A stretch of 64,000 nt of DNA from RGIG426 sp045598965. Lineage in GTDB: Bacteria > Bacillota > Clostridia > Oscillospirales > Acutalibacteraceae. The translations under genes and the position numbers were made by a program. Positions within the stretch are counted from its first letter, which is position 1. Each line of letters opens with the position of its first letter. Below are positions 16,863 through 25,885 of this stretch, piece after piece. The stretch covers positions 32,351 through 96,350 of the forward strand of contig JAZRVH010000006.1 of assembly GCA_045598965.1 (NCBI GenBank), in the 5' to 3' direction. The notes under the pieces are model-generated. The model was not told where the DNA came from. It made no database searches and saw only the letters and a program-made list of their open reading frames with translations.

Positions 16863-17681
16863 TTACTTATCTTTCGGCAGACGGTTTTTCAGTTTTTCCT
16901 CTAACTGCTCCACCTTGCCTTCAATCTTTTCCCGTCGTTCAGAAAGAGCGGCGGTTTGGGTTTTCCAAAAGCGGCGAAGCTGACGTTTGTGGTGACAGAG
17001 CTTTTCTTTGCAGTTTTTGCACGCAAGAGAATCGTTCGAGCACTCACAAAACCGTTGCGGAGCGAGGTGCACCCGCACCTCCCACAACACAAGAAGCACC
17101 ACGGCGAGGCCCAGAAGCGTCCAGGTATACACCGACGGGATAAACACAAACGGGGTAAACATCATCGCATAATCCCAGTTGTAGATACGGCACGTGGTAC
17201 AGCACTTGTTTTTCATAAACCATGTTTGGAACGGACAGAAAAACAAAATGCAAATCATATCGCATACCGAATAGGCAAGGGCGATTAAAAGCAATAGTCC
17301 ACGGTCGAAAATTCCCGCCAGATACAGTCCCCCAAACAGGGCGTTCAAAGCAATCCACACGAACGCCACCGCAAAGGTTACCCTGCCGCTTTGCAGACGG
17401 GGTGTTGCACCCTCCACCGGCTTATAGTTGCGGCGAAACTGCTTTTCACATCCCATGCTTTCCAGCGGAGACGGAAACATCCTCGACATCATTTCCGCCA
17501 CAAACACGACCCAAATAACGCCAAGCAACACCACCAAAAGCGGGTTCTTTTTGTCAATCAAGTCCTCGTTTCGTATTTGTGCCACGATATACGCCGCCAC
17601 CGCCGCTAAAAAGAGCAATCCACGGTAAACAAGCTTAATCGTGTGCACGATTGAAATTTTGGAAAGATGCGTCTTTTCCAT
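16863..17681 (-). CDS. Cysteine-rich multi-pass membrane protein, function unknown
   Basis: I do not recognise this 272-residue protein. It has about six hydrophobic segments in two groups (about residues 18-62 and 98-190), then a basic cytoplasmic tail with heptad-like ERREKIEGKVEQLEEKLKN. Cysteines cluster in CCTTCRIYNWD and in CECSNDSLACKNCKEKLCHH, which could bind metal. It starts 32 bases after the ABC fusion gene and probably shares its transcript, so a role with that transporter is possible but unproven. Confidence 0.72.
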   Translation of the reverse strand: MEKTHLSKISIVHTIKLVYRGLLFLAAVAAYIVAQIRNEDLIDKKNPLLVVLLGVIWVVFVAEMMSRMFPSPLESMGCEKQFRRNYKPVEGATPRLQSGRVTFAVAFVWIALNALFGGLYLAGIFDRGLLLLIALAYSVCDMICILFFCPFQTWFMKNKCCTTCRIYNWDYAMMFTPFVFIPSVYTWTLLGLAVVLLVLWEVRVHLAPQRFCECSNDSLACKNCKEKLCHHKRQLRRFWKTQTAALSERREKIEGKVEQLEEKLKNRLPKDK

Positions 17682-17713
17682 ACTAACCCTCTTGTCTTTT
17701 TCTTCCGACCCGC

Positions 17714-20713
17714 TTACTCTGTACGCAACGCCACAACCGGGTCTTTTTTCGCCGCCGAGCGGGACGGAATAATGCCCGCAATCAGCGTAAGAAGCATACT
17801 GATAATCACCAAAGCCACCGCAACCGGCACCGGCAAAATGGCCGACAGGTTGTTGATGCCGGTGAGCTCATGCAAAATAAGGTTGATGGGAATACACAGT
17901 AGATACGTGATTAGCACACCCAGCAAACCGGACGTAAAGCCGATAATCACCGTCTCGGCGTTAAACATACTGGACACGTTACGCTTGGAAGCACCAATCG
18001 CACGAAGAATACCGATTTCTTTGGTGCGTTCCTGCACAGAAATCAGCGTGATAACGCCAATCATAATGGACGATACAATGAGCGACACCGACACAAACGC
18101 AATCAACACGTAGGTGATAGCGTCAATAATGGTGGTGACCGACGACATCATAAGTCCAACGTAGTCGGTATACTGGATTTCTTTAACATCCTCGACGCTC
18201 TCGTTGTAATCGGTGATGGCTTCCTCAATCACGTCCTTATCCGCAAAAGAGGAGGCATAGAGATTGATGGTTTGCGGGCTGTCCAAATCAACATAGTTGA
18301 GAATCCGCAGGTTTGCATCATAGGTGGAGAGGGAGAATTCCAGCACCTCATCATAATAGGCGGCACGCTGGTCATCGGTATACGTCGTCATCTCCATCAT
18401 CAACGCCCCGGCCAGCTGTTGGGTGGAAAGACCCGCCATCTGTTCTTTTACGCCGGCGGCGTATTGCTCACAAAACTGCTGTTCAATCATCTGGGAGAAG
18501 GTGTCTTTCATATCCTCGTCGCTCATCGCCGCCACGTAGGATTCTACCTCCGCCTGCTCCATTCCCATTTGCTGGGTGAGGGCGGTAATCATCGTCTCCT
18601 CCATCGTCGCACGGTCCATTTGAGCGAGGGTGCCCTCGACCGTTTGTTTTACAAGAGCGTCGTCCGGAATGCACTTGATTTTCACATAGGCATCCGCTTT
18701 GCCCTTTTCATCCTGCTCGTCGATGTATTTTTTGAACTCAGTGGCTTTTTTGGCTTTGTCCATAACGCCGTCCTTGTCCTCAAAGGGCAAGCCGGTAAAC
18801 ACGTCAACATTTTTGTTTTGAAGTTGAGCTTTCAAAGCCGGTGCGTTTTTCGTATGCTCAATCACGTATTCGGTGAGCAGGCTCGTGTAGCCAATAGAAC
18901 CGGTGAGCATCGTCGCCACCGCATCCTCGTTCGGGCGGATAATACCCGAAACGTGCAGCTCAACACCGTTGTCATAGAGGTATTTAAGACCCGCTTCCGT
19001 TTCACGCAGGTCGGTATACACACCGTCCTTGTCGCTGTCGGTGTAGCAATCGGCACCGAGAATGGTACGGAACGGTGTATCACAAATTTCTTTGTACGTC
19101 CATTTTTCTGCGGTATAATCCACCTCCGTTTTGTCCTTGGCGGCAATCATAAGCTGTTCGATTTCATCCTTGGATTTTAAGCCCAACGCATACAGTGCCA
19201 AGTCATTCATCTCGTTTTGGCTGTCAAGAACCAGCACAATTTCGTTGTATTTCGTCGGCCAGCTACCGTACACCAAATCATACTGTTTCTCAAGAACGGG
19301 GTTAATCACCTTGCCGTTGTCACCGGGCAGCATCTCCTGCCACAGCTCACTGCCGGAGGAGGACATATTCGCCATTCCGCCCATCATGGTCTGGTCACGC
19401 ATCTGCATCATAAACGAAAGGTCGACGTTCATATATTTGAGCAAGATATCCTGCATCAACGCTTCGGCATCCGATTGGATAATATCGCCGTCCACCGATT
19501 TGGTGTAAACGAGCATATCCATACCGTACGTGTATTGCACACCCGCCACGGCATCGTGCAGGTCGCTGTCTTCTTTGGCACGTTCTTTTTCGATATATTT
19601 TTTGAATGCCGCCAAATCGTTTTCTTGCAGCTCCATCGTGTTGACCGCATTCACCAAATCATACAGCATCGCCTTTTGGTACACCGCATCCTTCGGGTGG
19701 TCGTGGGTGGATTGGGCTTTTCCCATAAAGGTTTCAATCAGGTTGCCAAGGTCCGCATGCTGAGCTTCCAACGTCAGCGGATAGGAGGACAAGGTATCCT
19801 CCTGCACCGTGTCAATATACGTGGTTGTGCCCTGAGACACCGCATAAATCAGGGCAATGCCGATAATGCCGATCGACCCCGCAAACGAGGTGAGAGCGGT
19901 ACGGCCTTTTTTGGTAAACAGGTTTTTAAGCGAAAGACCAAAGGAAGTGCCGAAGGACATCGACGGCATTTTCTTTTTGGCTTTCGGCTCCTCGGTTTGC
20001 TCCAACGCCTTTTTCTCTGCCGCCAGCTCCTCTTCGGTCAACGGGGCGGAGTCGTCGGTTACAAGACCGTCTAACATCCGGATGATACGGGTGGAATACT
20101 CGTTGGCAAGGTCGGGGTTGTGGGTAACCATAATCACAAGACGGTCTTTGGCAATCTCTTTGAGGATATCCATAACCTGCTTGCTGGTTTCCGTATCCAA
20201 CGCACCGGTCGGCTCGTCAGCAAGAATGATATCCGGGTTGTTGACAATCGCACGGGCAATCGCCACACGTTGCATTTGACCGCCGGACATCTCGGCAGGC
20301 TTTTTCTTCATCTGGTCTTTAAGGCCAACACGAATCAACGCTTCCTTTGCCCGTTTTCTCCGTTCGGATTTTTTTACACCGGACAGCGTCAGTGCCAACT
20401 CCACGTTTTGGAGAACCGTCTGGTGCGGGATAAGATTATAGCTTTGGAACACAAATCCAATCGAATGGTTGCGATAGGCATCCCAGTCACGGTCCTTAAA
20501 GTCTTTGGTGGAACGGCCGTTAATCTGCAAATCGCCGTCGGTGTATTGGTCTAATCCGCCGATGATGTTGAGCAACGTCGTTTTGCCGCAACCGGAGGGA
20601 CCGAGCACGGATACAAATTCGCTTTTGCGGAATTGCATATCCACCCCTTTGAGTGCCTGGACGTTCTCACCTCCGGCAGGATATACTTTTGTAATCTTTT
20701 TTAGTTCGAGCAT
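17714..20713 (-). CDS. MacB/FtsX-type ABC transporter, fused ATPase and permease
   Basis: A 999-residue fusion. Residues 1-230 are an ATPase of the lipoprotein/antimicrobial efflux group: GPSGCGKTT, MSGGQMQRVAIARA and ILADEPTGALD. A linker is followed by a first membrane segment (about 280), a large extracytoplasmic region and three C-terminal membrane segments of FtsX type ending in AKKDPVVALRTE. Such proteins act as mechanotransmission or efflux devices without crossing substrate through a channel. The extracytoplasmic part is unusually long (about 500 residues). It has a good promoter at 20762-20790. Confidence 0.93.
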   Translation of the reverse strand: MLELKKITKVYPAGGENVQALKGVDMQFRKSEFVSVLGPSGCGKTTLLNIIGGLDQYTDGDLQINGRSTKDFKDRDWDAYRNHSIGFVFQSYNLIPHQTVLQNVELALTLSGVKKSERRKRAKEALIRVGLKDQMKKKPAEMSGGQMQRVAIARAIVNNPDIILADEPTGALDTETSKQVMDILKEIAKDRLVIMVTHNPDLANEYSTRIIRMLDGLVTDDSAPLTEEELAAEKKALEQTEEPKAKKKMPSMSFGTSFGLSLKNLFTKKGRTALTSFAGSIGIIGIALIYAVSQGTTTYIDTVQEDTLSSYPLTLEAQHADLGNLIETFMGKAQSTHDHPKDAVYQKAMLYDLVNAVNTMELQENDLAAFKKYIEKERAKEDSDLHDAVAGVQYTYGMDMLVYTKSVDGDIIQSDAEALMQDILLKYMNVDLSFMMQMRDQTMMGGMANMSSSGSELWQEMLPGDNGKVINPVLEKQYDLVYGSWPTKYNEIVLVLDSQNEMNDLALYALGLKSKDEIEQLMIAAKDKTEVDYTAEKWTYKEICDTPFRTILGADCYTDSDKDGVYTDLRETEAGLKYLYDNGVELHVSGIIRPNEDAVATMLTGSIGYTSLLTEYVIEHTKNAPALKAQLQNKNVDVFTGLPFEDKDGVMDKAKKATEFKKYIDEQDEKGKADAYVKIKCIPDDALVKQTVEGTLAQMDRATMEETMITALTQQMGMEQAEVESYVAAMSDEDMKDTFSQMIEQQFCEQYAAGVKEQMAGLSTQQLAGALMMEMTTYTDDQRAAYYDEVLEFSLSTYDANLRILNYVDLDSPQTINLYASSFADKDVIEEAITDYNESVEDVKEIQYTDYVGLMMSSVTTIIDAITYVLIAFVSVSLIVSSIMIGVITLISVQERTKEIGILRAIGASKRNVSSMFNAETVIIGFTSGLLGVLITYLLCIPINLILHELTGINNLSAILPVPVAVALVIISMLLTLIAGIIPSRSAAKKDPVVALRTE

Positions 20714-20761
20714 AAATAATCCCCTTTCGGACGATACTAACCTATTTTACTACAATTCCTT

Positions 20762-20790
20762 ATTATAGCAAGGCAAAAATCTCCCGTCAA
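20762..20790 (-). promoter_or_regulatory. Promoter of the ABC fusion gene
   Basis: Minus strand TTGACG (20785-20790), 17-base spacer, TATAAT (20762-20767). Confidence 0.85.
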
Positions 20791-20851
20791 GCCTTTTCCG
20801 CTTTGTTTAATGATTATTTACAGCTCTCTTTTTGAAAAGATAGTCGATTTC

Positions 20852-20880
20852 TTGACATTTCGGCAAGAACATGGTAAAAT
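20852..20880 (+). promoter_or_regulatory. Promoter of the LicD/flippase operon
   Basis: TTGACA (20852-20857), 17-base spacer, TAAAAT (20875-20880). Confidence 0.82.
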
Positions 20881-20921
20881 TTGCGGATAGGCACATTTAT
20901 ATCACAAAGGAGATGTCTTGC

Positions 20922-21749
20922 ATGAAACTTCCCGAGCTTCACGACCGCCTGTTTGAGCTGTTATGCGTCATTGACGATATTGCCAAAAAAGAAAACGTCT
21001 GCTATTTTTTGGACAGCGGCACCGAATTGGGGGCTGTCCGTGAGGGTGATTTTATTCCGTGGGACGACGATATGGACATCAAGGTCCGTGCGGAAGATTA
21101 CGAGGCGTTTAAGGCGGCAATGGTTGCCAACCTCCCGGAACATATCCATCTGTCCGAGCCGCAAGATATGTCTCCCGCCTTTTATGATTTTGTGGTACGT
21201 ATTTATGACGACCGCTTCCTCGTTCGTGAGGAAACCGAAGCCGACCGCTTCTATCAAAACATTGAAAACCACGTAGGAACCGACGTGTTCATTCTTGCCA
21301 AAACCCCCAACAGCGAGTCCGCCAGAAAACGAATGCTGTTCTCTATCAAAACGCTTTACGGGCTGGGAATGTCCCGCCGCTTTGGATTGGATTATTCCAA
21401 ATACAAAGGCTTCCAAAAGGTGTCGGTATTTGCCCTTGCCACCATCGGCAAGCTGTTCCCGCTCTCCTTTATTCTCAATCGGTTTGACCGTTTAACCCAC
21501 AAACTCGACCAATCGGAAACGGAATATCGTGTAAAATCCAACATTCCGCTGCAATTTTTGCGTTTTCTCCCCGAAAGGCTGTATGTGGGCGAAACAAAAA
21601 CCGCCACCATTCGTGGACGGGAATTCCCCGTTGTCCCGGATGTGGAGGGCGAGTTGGTTGCCTTGTACGGCCCCGAGTGGAGAACTCCACGCCGTGGCAG
21701 CCGTTATATTCAGCATTTAGACGAGGCCGACCGGTATTCCGAAGAATAA
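20922..21749 (+). CDS. LicD family phosphotransferase
   Basis: The nucleotidyltransferase-fold family that transfers phosphocholine or similar groups to glycans. In 275 residues the diagnostic block is ELGAVREGDFIPWDDDMDIK, with the catalytic acidic residues, preceded by CYFLDSGT. The C-terminal half holds the conserved RGREFPVVPD-type segment. The ATG at 20922 has AAAGGAGATG upstream; an earlier in-frame ATG at 20871 lies inside the promoter. It is followed 13 bases later by a flippase gene, so glycan decoration at the membrane is likely. Confidence 0.9.
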   Translation: MKLPELHDRLFELLCVIDDIAKKENVCYFLDSGTELGAVREGDFIPWDDDMDIKVRAEDYEAFKAAMVANLPEHIHLSEPQDMSPAFYDFVVRIYDDRFLVREETEADRFYQNIENHVGTDVFILAKTPNSESARKRMLFSIKTLYGLGMSRRFGLDYSKYKGFQKVSVFALATIGKLFPLSFILNRFDRLTHKLDQSETEYRVKSNIPLQFLRFLPERLYVGETKTATIRGREFPVVPDVEGELVALYGPEWRTPRRGSRYIQHLDEADRYSEE

Positions 21750-21762
21750 GTCGGGGAGTATT

Positions 21763-22989
21763 ATGAAGAAATTAGGAAAATCCATTTTGAAGGATTCGAT
21801 GTGGAGCATCGCCGGCATCGTTTTGATGAACGCCGTGGCACAGTTCCTCATCTACCCCTTGTGGGATAAATATTTGGGCGGCGACGCATACGGTAACATT
21901 CTTTACCTCCTGTCGCTTATGAACATTGTGTCCATTTCGCTGGGGTCCTCTTGCAACTTTGCCCGCATGTGCAACAAAAGCGAAACCGTTAAAAACCGTT
22001 CGTACTTGCTCATTTTAGGCGGCGGTGCAGTGCTTGGTGGAGCCGCCGCTCTCCTCGGCAAAGGGTTTTTGGGGCTGGATCTCCAAACCGCAGGGTTATT
22101 TGCGTTGCTCATCGGTTTCACCATGTGGCGTTTTTACGCTGACGTGGAATTCCGCCTCTCCCTCAATTACAAAGGCTATTTTCTGTATTACCTGCTCATC
22201 AGCGTCGGTTACGGCCTCGGTGCCTTAGTGTTCCTTAAAACAAAACAATGGGTACCGGCCCTGTTGTTCGGTGAAATTCTCGGTGTGGCGTTCGTTTTGT
22301 GGAAAGGAAAAATCCTCCGCCCCGACGGCTTGCCCGAAAAAGCGGAGTTTTCCTCGGTCTTTGGCTCGGTGGCGGCTCTGTTCGGCTCTAACGTCATCGC
22401 CAACCTCATCTTTAACGGCGACCGCCTCATTTTGAAGCTGTTTATCGGAAGCACCGCCGTCACCGTTTACTACCTCTCCTCCCTCATCGGAAAGACCATG
22501 ACACTCGTCACCACCCCGCTAAACAGCGTGCTTATCGGGTATTTGATGCGGTATAAAGGGACGCTGAAAAAGAAAGTCTTTGTCGCCATTGTCGGCGGGT
22601 CTGCCGTTGTCTCCCTGCTGGGAATGCTCGGGTGCTTTGTGGCATCCGTCATCCTACTTCCGTTCCTCTATCCCGCCGAATACGCTATGGTAAAACCTTT
22701 TTTGTGGCTTGGAAACCTGGCACAAATCATCTACTTCGTGGGCAATATGATTAACGTTCTGTTGCTCCGCTTCGGCAGAAGCCGTGACCAACTGCTCGTC
22801 AACGTGTTTTATGCGGTGGCGTTCGTGTTGCTCTGCGTTCCCGCCTCCTATTTGTGGCAGCTTTGGGGCTTTTGCATCGCCTATCTCATCACCACCATCG
22901 CCCGCATTTCTGTTGCCTTTTTTATCCTCTTTTTACGCACCGGAAAATCGCAACCGGAACAACCGGAAACCCCCGCTTTGGAAAATTAA
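21763..22989 (+). CDS. Polysaccharide flippase-like membrane protein (MOP superfamily)
   Basis: The 408-residue product has about twelve hydrophobic segments and begins KDSMWSIAGIVLMNAVAQF, typical of O-antigen or teichoic-acid flippases. It would move lipid-linked glycans across the membrane. Conserved features beyond topology are weak, so the substrate is unknown. It shares the LicD operon and a strong terminator. Confidence 0.82.
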   Translation: MKKLGKSILKDSMWSIAGIVLMNAVAQFLIYPLWDKYLGGDAYGNILYLLSLMNIVSISLGSSCNFARMCNKSETVKNRSYLLILGGGAVLGGAAALLGKGFLGLDLQTAGLFALLIGFTMWRFYADVEFRLSLNYKGYFLYYLLISVGYGLGALVFLKTKQWVPALLFGEILGVAFVLWKGKILRPDGLPEKAEFSSVFGSVAALFGSNVIANLIFNGDRLILKLFIGSTAVTVYYLSSLIGKTMTLVTTPLNSVLIGYLMRYKGTLKKKVFVAIVGGSAVVSLLGMLGCFVASVILLPFLYPAEYAMVKPFLWLGNLAQIIYFVGNMINVLLLRFGRSRDQLLVNVFYAVAFVLLCVPASYLWQLWGFCIAYLITTIARISVAFFILFLRTGKSQPEQPETPALEN

Positions 22990-22995
22990 ACATAA

Positions 22996-23040
22996 AAAAC
23001 GGCCGGAAGCACTGTTTGAGCTTCCGGCCGTTTTATTTTT
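22996..23040. terminator. Bidirectional terminator
   Basis: A 14-bp stem (22996-23009 with 23021-23034) ends in TTTTATTTTT, with A-run upstream, between convergent genes. Confidence 0.9.
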
Positions 23041-25337
23041 TATACGTTGTTGACGGGTTCTTCTATTTCGTTGATTTTAACGTATTCGTCGATTTCCTTC
23101 ATCTCGTTTTCAACCACTTCGCCATACATATTTTTCTCGGGCACATTTGCAAGCTCAATCGTTTTGTTGAGCACGCCCTTAAGCTGCGGGTCTACGCCGC
23201 TTTGCAAATCGTCTCGATACACAATATACAACGCCTGCATCGACGCCGGATCCATATTGGCAAGCAGAGAACGGACGCTGTCGTTTTCCTTGGCGGCTTC
23301 TATAATCTCATTACGGAATTTCTCCGCAACACCCGCCTCTTTTTCGATGGCGGCGGCCTCTTTTTCGGAATACTCCGTATCCATCACCACGTGCAGGTTT
23401 TGGTCAATATGACTCATATCCCGCTCCTCAATCGTGGAGGCTTTTTGTTTCTGTTCCGCATCCTTGTTTGCTTCCGGTTTAACTTCCGTTTTTTCGTTCT
23501 GTTTTTCTTCCGGCTTTTCTTCCGGTTTTACCACCTTCTGCGGATTGGCAACCTGCGGCACCGGGTCCGAAAGATCCTGCATTTCCATCCAGGTGCCGCT
23601 GTCATTCGTTTGGGCGTTGACATCGTACCTTCTCCACGACGGTTCCGTCGATTTGGATTTTGTCGCCTTTTTCGCCGCCTTTTCCATCTCTTTCATCGAC
23701 GGATTTTTAACTTTTTGGGCGGCTTTTTGCTCTGCCACCTCTTCTTTTTTGTTCTTTGCAACGTGTTCCTTAGCGATGTTGTCCACCGCCACAGCGGATT
23801 TTTCTTTTTGGTTTTGTTTTTCGGGAGAATCCTCCGCTTTGGGGTTCTTGGCATCCAGCTGAACCGCCGCTTTTTGTGCCTCGGCGGCTTTCTGTTGCCA
23901 CCCTCTCTTGAGCTCCCGCTTTTCGTCGTCAAGAAGCGGATTCTTGCTAAGGGTCAACGTCGGTTTGTGCTTGTCGTATTTCACCGTTACGGCAAAAATC
24001 TTGGAAATATCGTCCTTGCAACGCAGATAGAACGTCTCTTTCGGCACCTTTTCGCCACGTTCCCGCTTGCCCTGCTGTTCGGTAATATGCCGGTTCCACT
24101 GTTCGCCTTCCAGCGGGTTTCCGTCCTTATCTAACACGGTAGCGAGCTCTTGCACGCCGCCGAGCAATTTGCCCAGTCGAGCGACGTCAACAATGCCAAA
24201 GCCATATCTTTCCGTGCCTTTTGTTTTCTTGAAATTTTTAATTCCCGAGAATGCCTCTTTAAGGCGGGCAGGGGCACTGTCACGCTTGGCAATTCCCTCA
24301 CGGATTTCTTTGCGGATTTCTTCGGCAGTTTTTTCCGCACTCTCCGTGTCCTTAGCGGCTTCCTCGGCGGCAATTTCCTGTGCCACCGTTTTGTCCTGCT
24401 TTTGGAGAAGATTATCTACTGCGGCTTTGGAAATCGGCTCAAAACCCGGCGACATTTCAAGACCGGATTTTTTATAGGAAACCGCAAGTGTCACCATTTT
24501 ATCCGGGTTTGTGGCACTCTGCACATAGAGAAACTCATCCTCCACCGGCTCGCCCGCAACTTTTTTCTGTTGTTGCTCTAAAAAGCGGTCGTGCAGTTCT
24601 TCTTTTGTTCCGAGCTTTTTCCCGTTCTTATCGAACAGCACCGAACCCTCTTCCGGAATGGCGTTGTCGATGATGCGGTTTTTCATTTCCGCCTCGTCAA
24701 TCGGAACGAGATCTTTTTTCATTTGCGGGCTGTGTGCCCCGTAGTCCACCGTCAAAGGATAGAATTTATCCTTGTTTTTCGGGTTTTGAATATAAAAGAC
24801 GTCCGGCGACACCTTTCTATCGGCTTTTTCCTCATTGTTTTTAAGAATGAGTTTTTCCAGGTCGTGGTCTTTTAGGAGACGACCCTCTTTGTCGTACACC
24901 GGCGATTTCGCCACCAGTTCGTTAAGCGATTTCGTCCACTCTTTCTTTTCCTCGTCGGTCATAGGACTATTTATCTGTTTTTTCCAGTCACGAATGTTAA
25001 TCGGTTCCTCGTTCAACGTAAGCTCCGGAGTGTTGTCTCCGTATGCCACCGAGACCTCATACACCTCGTTTTCATCCTCAAGGCTTTGCAGATAATACGT
25101 TTCGTTCGAAACGGCTTCGCCGTCAATCTTTTTTTGTTGGTTTGCGAGAATTTGCTCTTGCAAATCGTGCTGCGGCAAACGGTTTCCGTCCTTGTCATAC
25201 ACCAATGCCACACGTTCCACCATCGAAAGCATACTGTTAAAAGCACCCATTTCCTCTAAGGTCATCGGGTGATCATTACCTCGCATATTTTGAACGACTC
25301 GAAACGCACTCCAAGCGTTAATTACTTTTTTCGGCAC
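23040..25337 (-). CDS. Large hydrophilic protein with four copies of an unrecognised domain
   Basis: I do not recognise this 765-residue protein. It has no signal peptide or membrane segment. A domain of about 70 residues occurs four times (about 44-113, 146-213, 233-303, 399-470). Each copy begins VYDKDGNRL-like, contains a QQKK.GE.V block, then a YYLQS-type strand and a VSVAYG-type strand, and ends near a Pro-Ile. Residues 310-360 and 475-650 are Lys/Glu/Ala-rich and probably disordered or coiled coil. A C-terminal helical part follows. It starts at GTG 25337 after GGAGG and lies 77 bases downstream of luxS. Confidence 0.8.
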   Translation of the reverse strand: MPKKVINAWSAFRVVQNMRGNDHPMTLEEMGAFNSMLSMVERVALVYDKDGNRLPQHDLQEQILANQQKKIDGEAVSNETYYLQSLEDENEVYEVSVAYGDNTPELTLNEEPINIRDWKKQINSPMTDEEKKEWTKSLNELVAKSPVYDKEGRLLKDHDLEKLILKNNEEKADRKVSPDVFYIQNPKNKDKFYPLTVDYGAHSPQMKKDLVPIDEAEMKNRIIDNAIPEEGSVLFDKNGKKLGTKEELHDRFLEQQQKKVAGEPVEDEFLYVQSATNPDKMVTLAVSYKKSGLEMSPGFEPISKAAVDNLLQKQDKTVAQEIAAEEAAKDTESAEKTAEEIRKEIREGIAKRDSAPARLKEAFSGIKNFKKTKGTERYGFGIVDVARLGKLLGGVQELATVLDKDGNPLEGEQWNRHITEQQGKRERGEKVPKETFYLRCKDDISKIFAVTVKYDKHKPTLTLSKNPLLDDEKRELKRGWQQKAAEAQKAAVQLDAKNPKAEDSPEKQNQKEKSAVAVDNIAKEHVAKNKKEEVAEQKAAQKVKNPSMKEMEKAAKKATKSKSTEPSWRRYDVNAQTNDSGTWMEMQDLSDPVPQVANPQKVVKPEEKPEEKQNEKTEVKPEANKDAEQKQKASTIEERDMSHIDQNLHVVMDTEYSEKEAAAIEKEAGVAEKFRNEIIEAAKENDSVRSLLANMDPASMQALYIVYRDDLQSGVDPQLKGVLNKTIELANVPEKNMYGEVVENEMKEIDEYVKINEIEEPVNNV

Positions 25338-25414
25338 GATTCATTCCTCCGTTTCGACTTGTCTTGCACTTATAATACCATAATGGGTGGGATTTGGTTA
25401 CCCTCGCAAAAAAA

Positions 25415-25873
25415 TTATTTCCACATTCCGGCATCCAAAATCTCGCCAAACGCCGTCGCTCTCGCTTTGGCGGCGGGCAAGTCCATATCCGAATAGTTTC
25501 CGCATTCCACCGGTGTCGCCCCGGGGATGGCCCCCTCAAAAGACGCCGTAAACGCAAACAACTCTTTCATAAGGCTCTCCACCTCATCAAGGGCAGGAGC
25601 CCCCGCCAATATGAGATAAAATCCCGTGCGGCAACCCATCGGCCCCCAATACACCACCCGATTTTTTATATCGTCACGGTTGCGTAAATAGGTGGCTCCG
25701 ATATGTTCAATCGTATGCACCTCACCGGTGCCCATTACCGGTTCAAAATTCGGGCGGGTAAGCCGGATATCATAGGTGGTAATCGGCTCTCCGTTCGCCG
25801 TATCCTCTCGGCTAACGTACACGCCGGGAAGCAATTTTGTATGGTCAATGGTAAAGCTTTTGATTTTTTCCAT
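25415..25873 (-). CDS. luxS: S-ribosylhomocysteine lyase LuxS
   Basis: LuxS cleaves S-ribosylhomocysteine to homocysteine and the AI-2 precursor in the activated methyl cycle. The 152-residue length is typical. The metal site HTIEH (His53, His57), MGCRTGFY with catalytic Cys81 and ECGNY (Cys124) are all present. It follows the GLUG-repeat gene by 12 bases in an operon that starts with an acyltransferase. No pfs/mtnN gene for the preceding step is in the window. Confidence 0.97.
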   Translation of the reverse strand: MEKIKSFTIDHTKLLPGVYVSREDTANGEPITTYDIRLTRPNFEPVMGTGEVHTIEHIGATYLRNRDDIKNRVVYWGPMGCRTGFYLILAGAPALDEVESLMKELFAFTASFEGAIPGATPVECGNYSDMDLPAAKARATAFGEILDAGMWK

Positions 25874-25885
25874 ATTCTCGCCCTC

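Noticed and set aside
17222..20554. Antisense frames over the ABC fusion gene
   Set aside because: No start signals and no family similarity; the ABC ATPase motifs on the minus strand are unambiguous.
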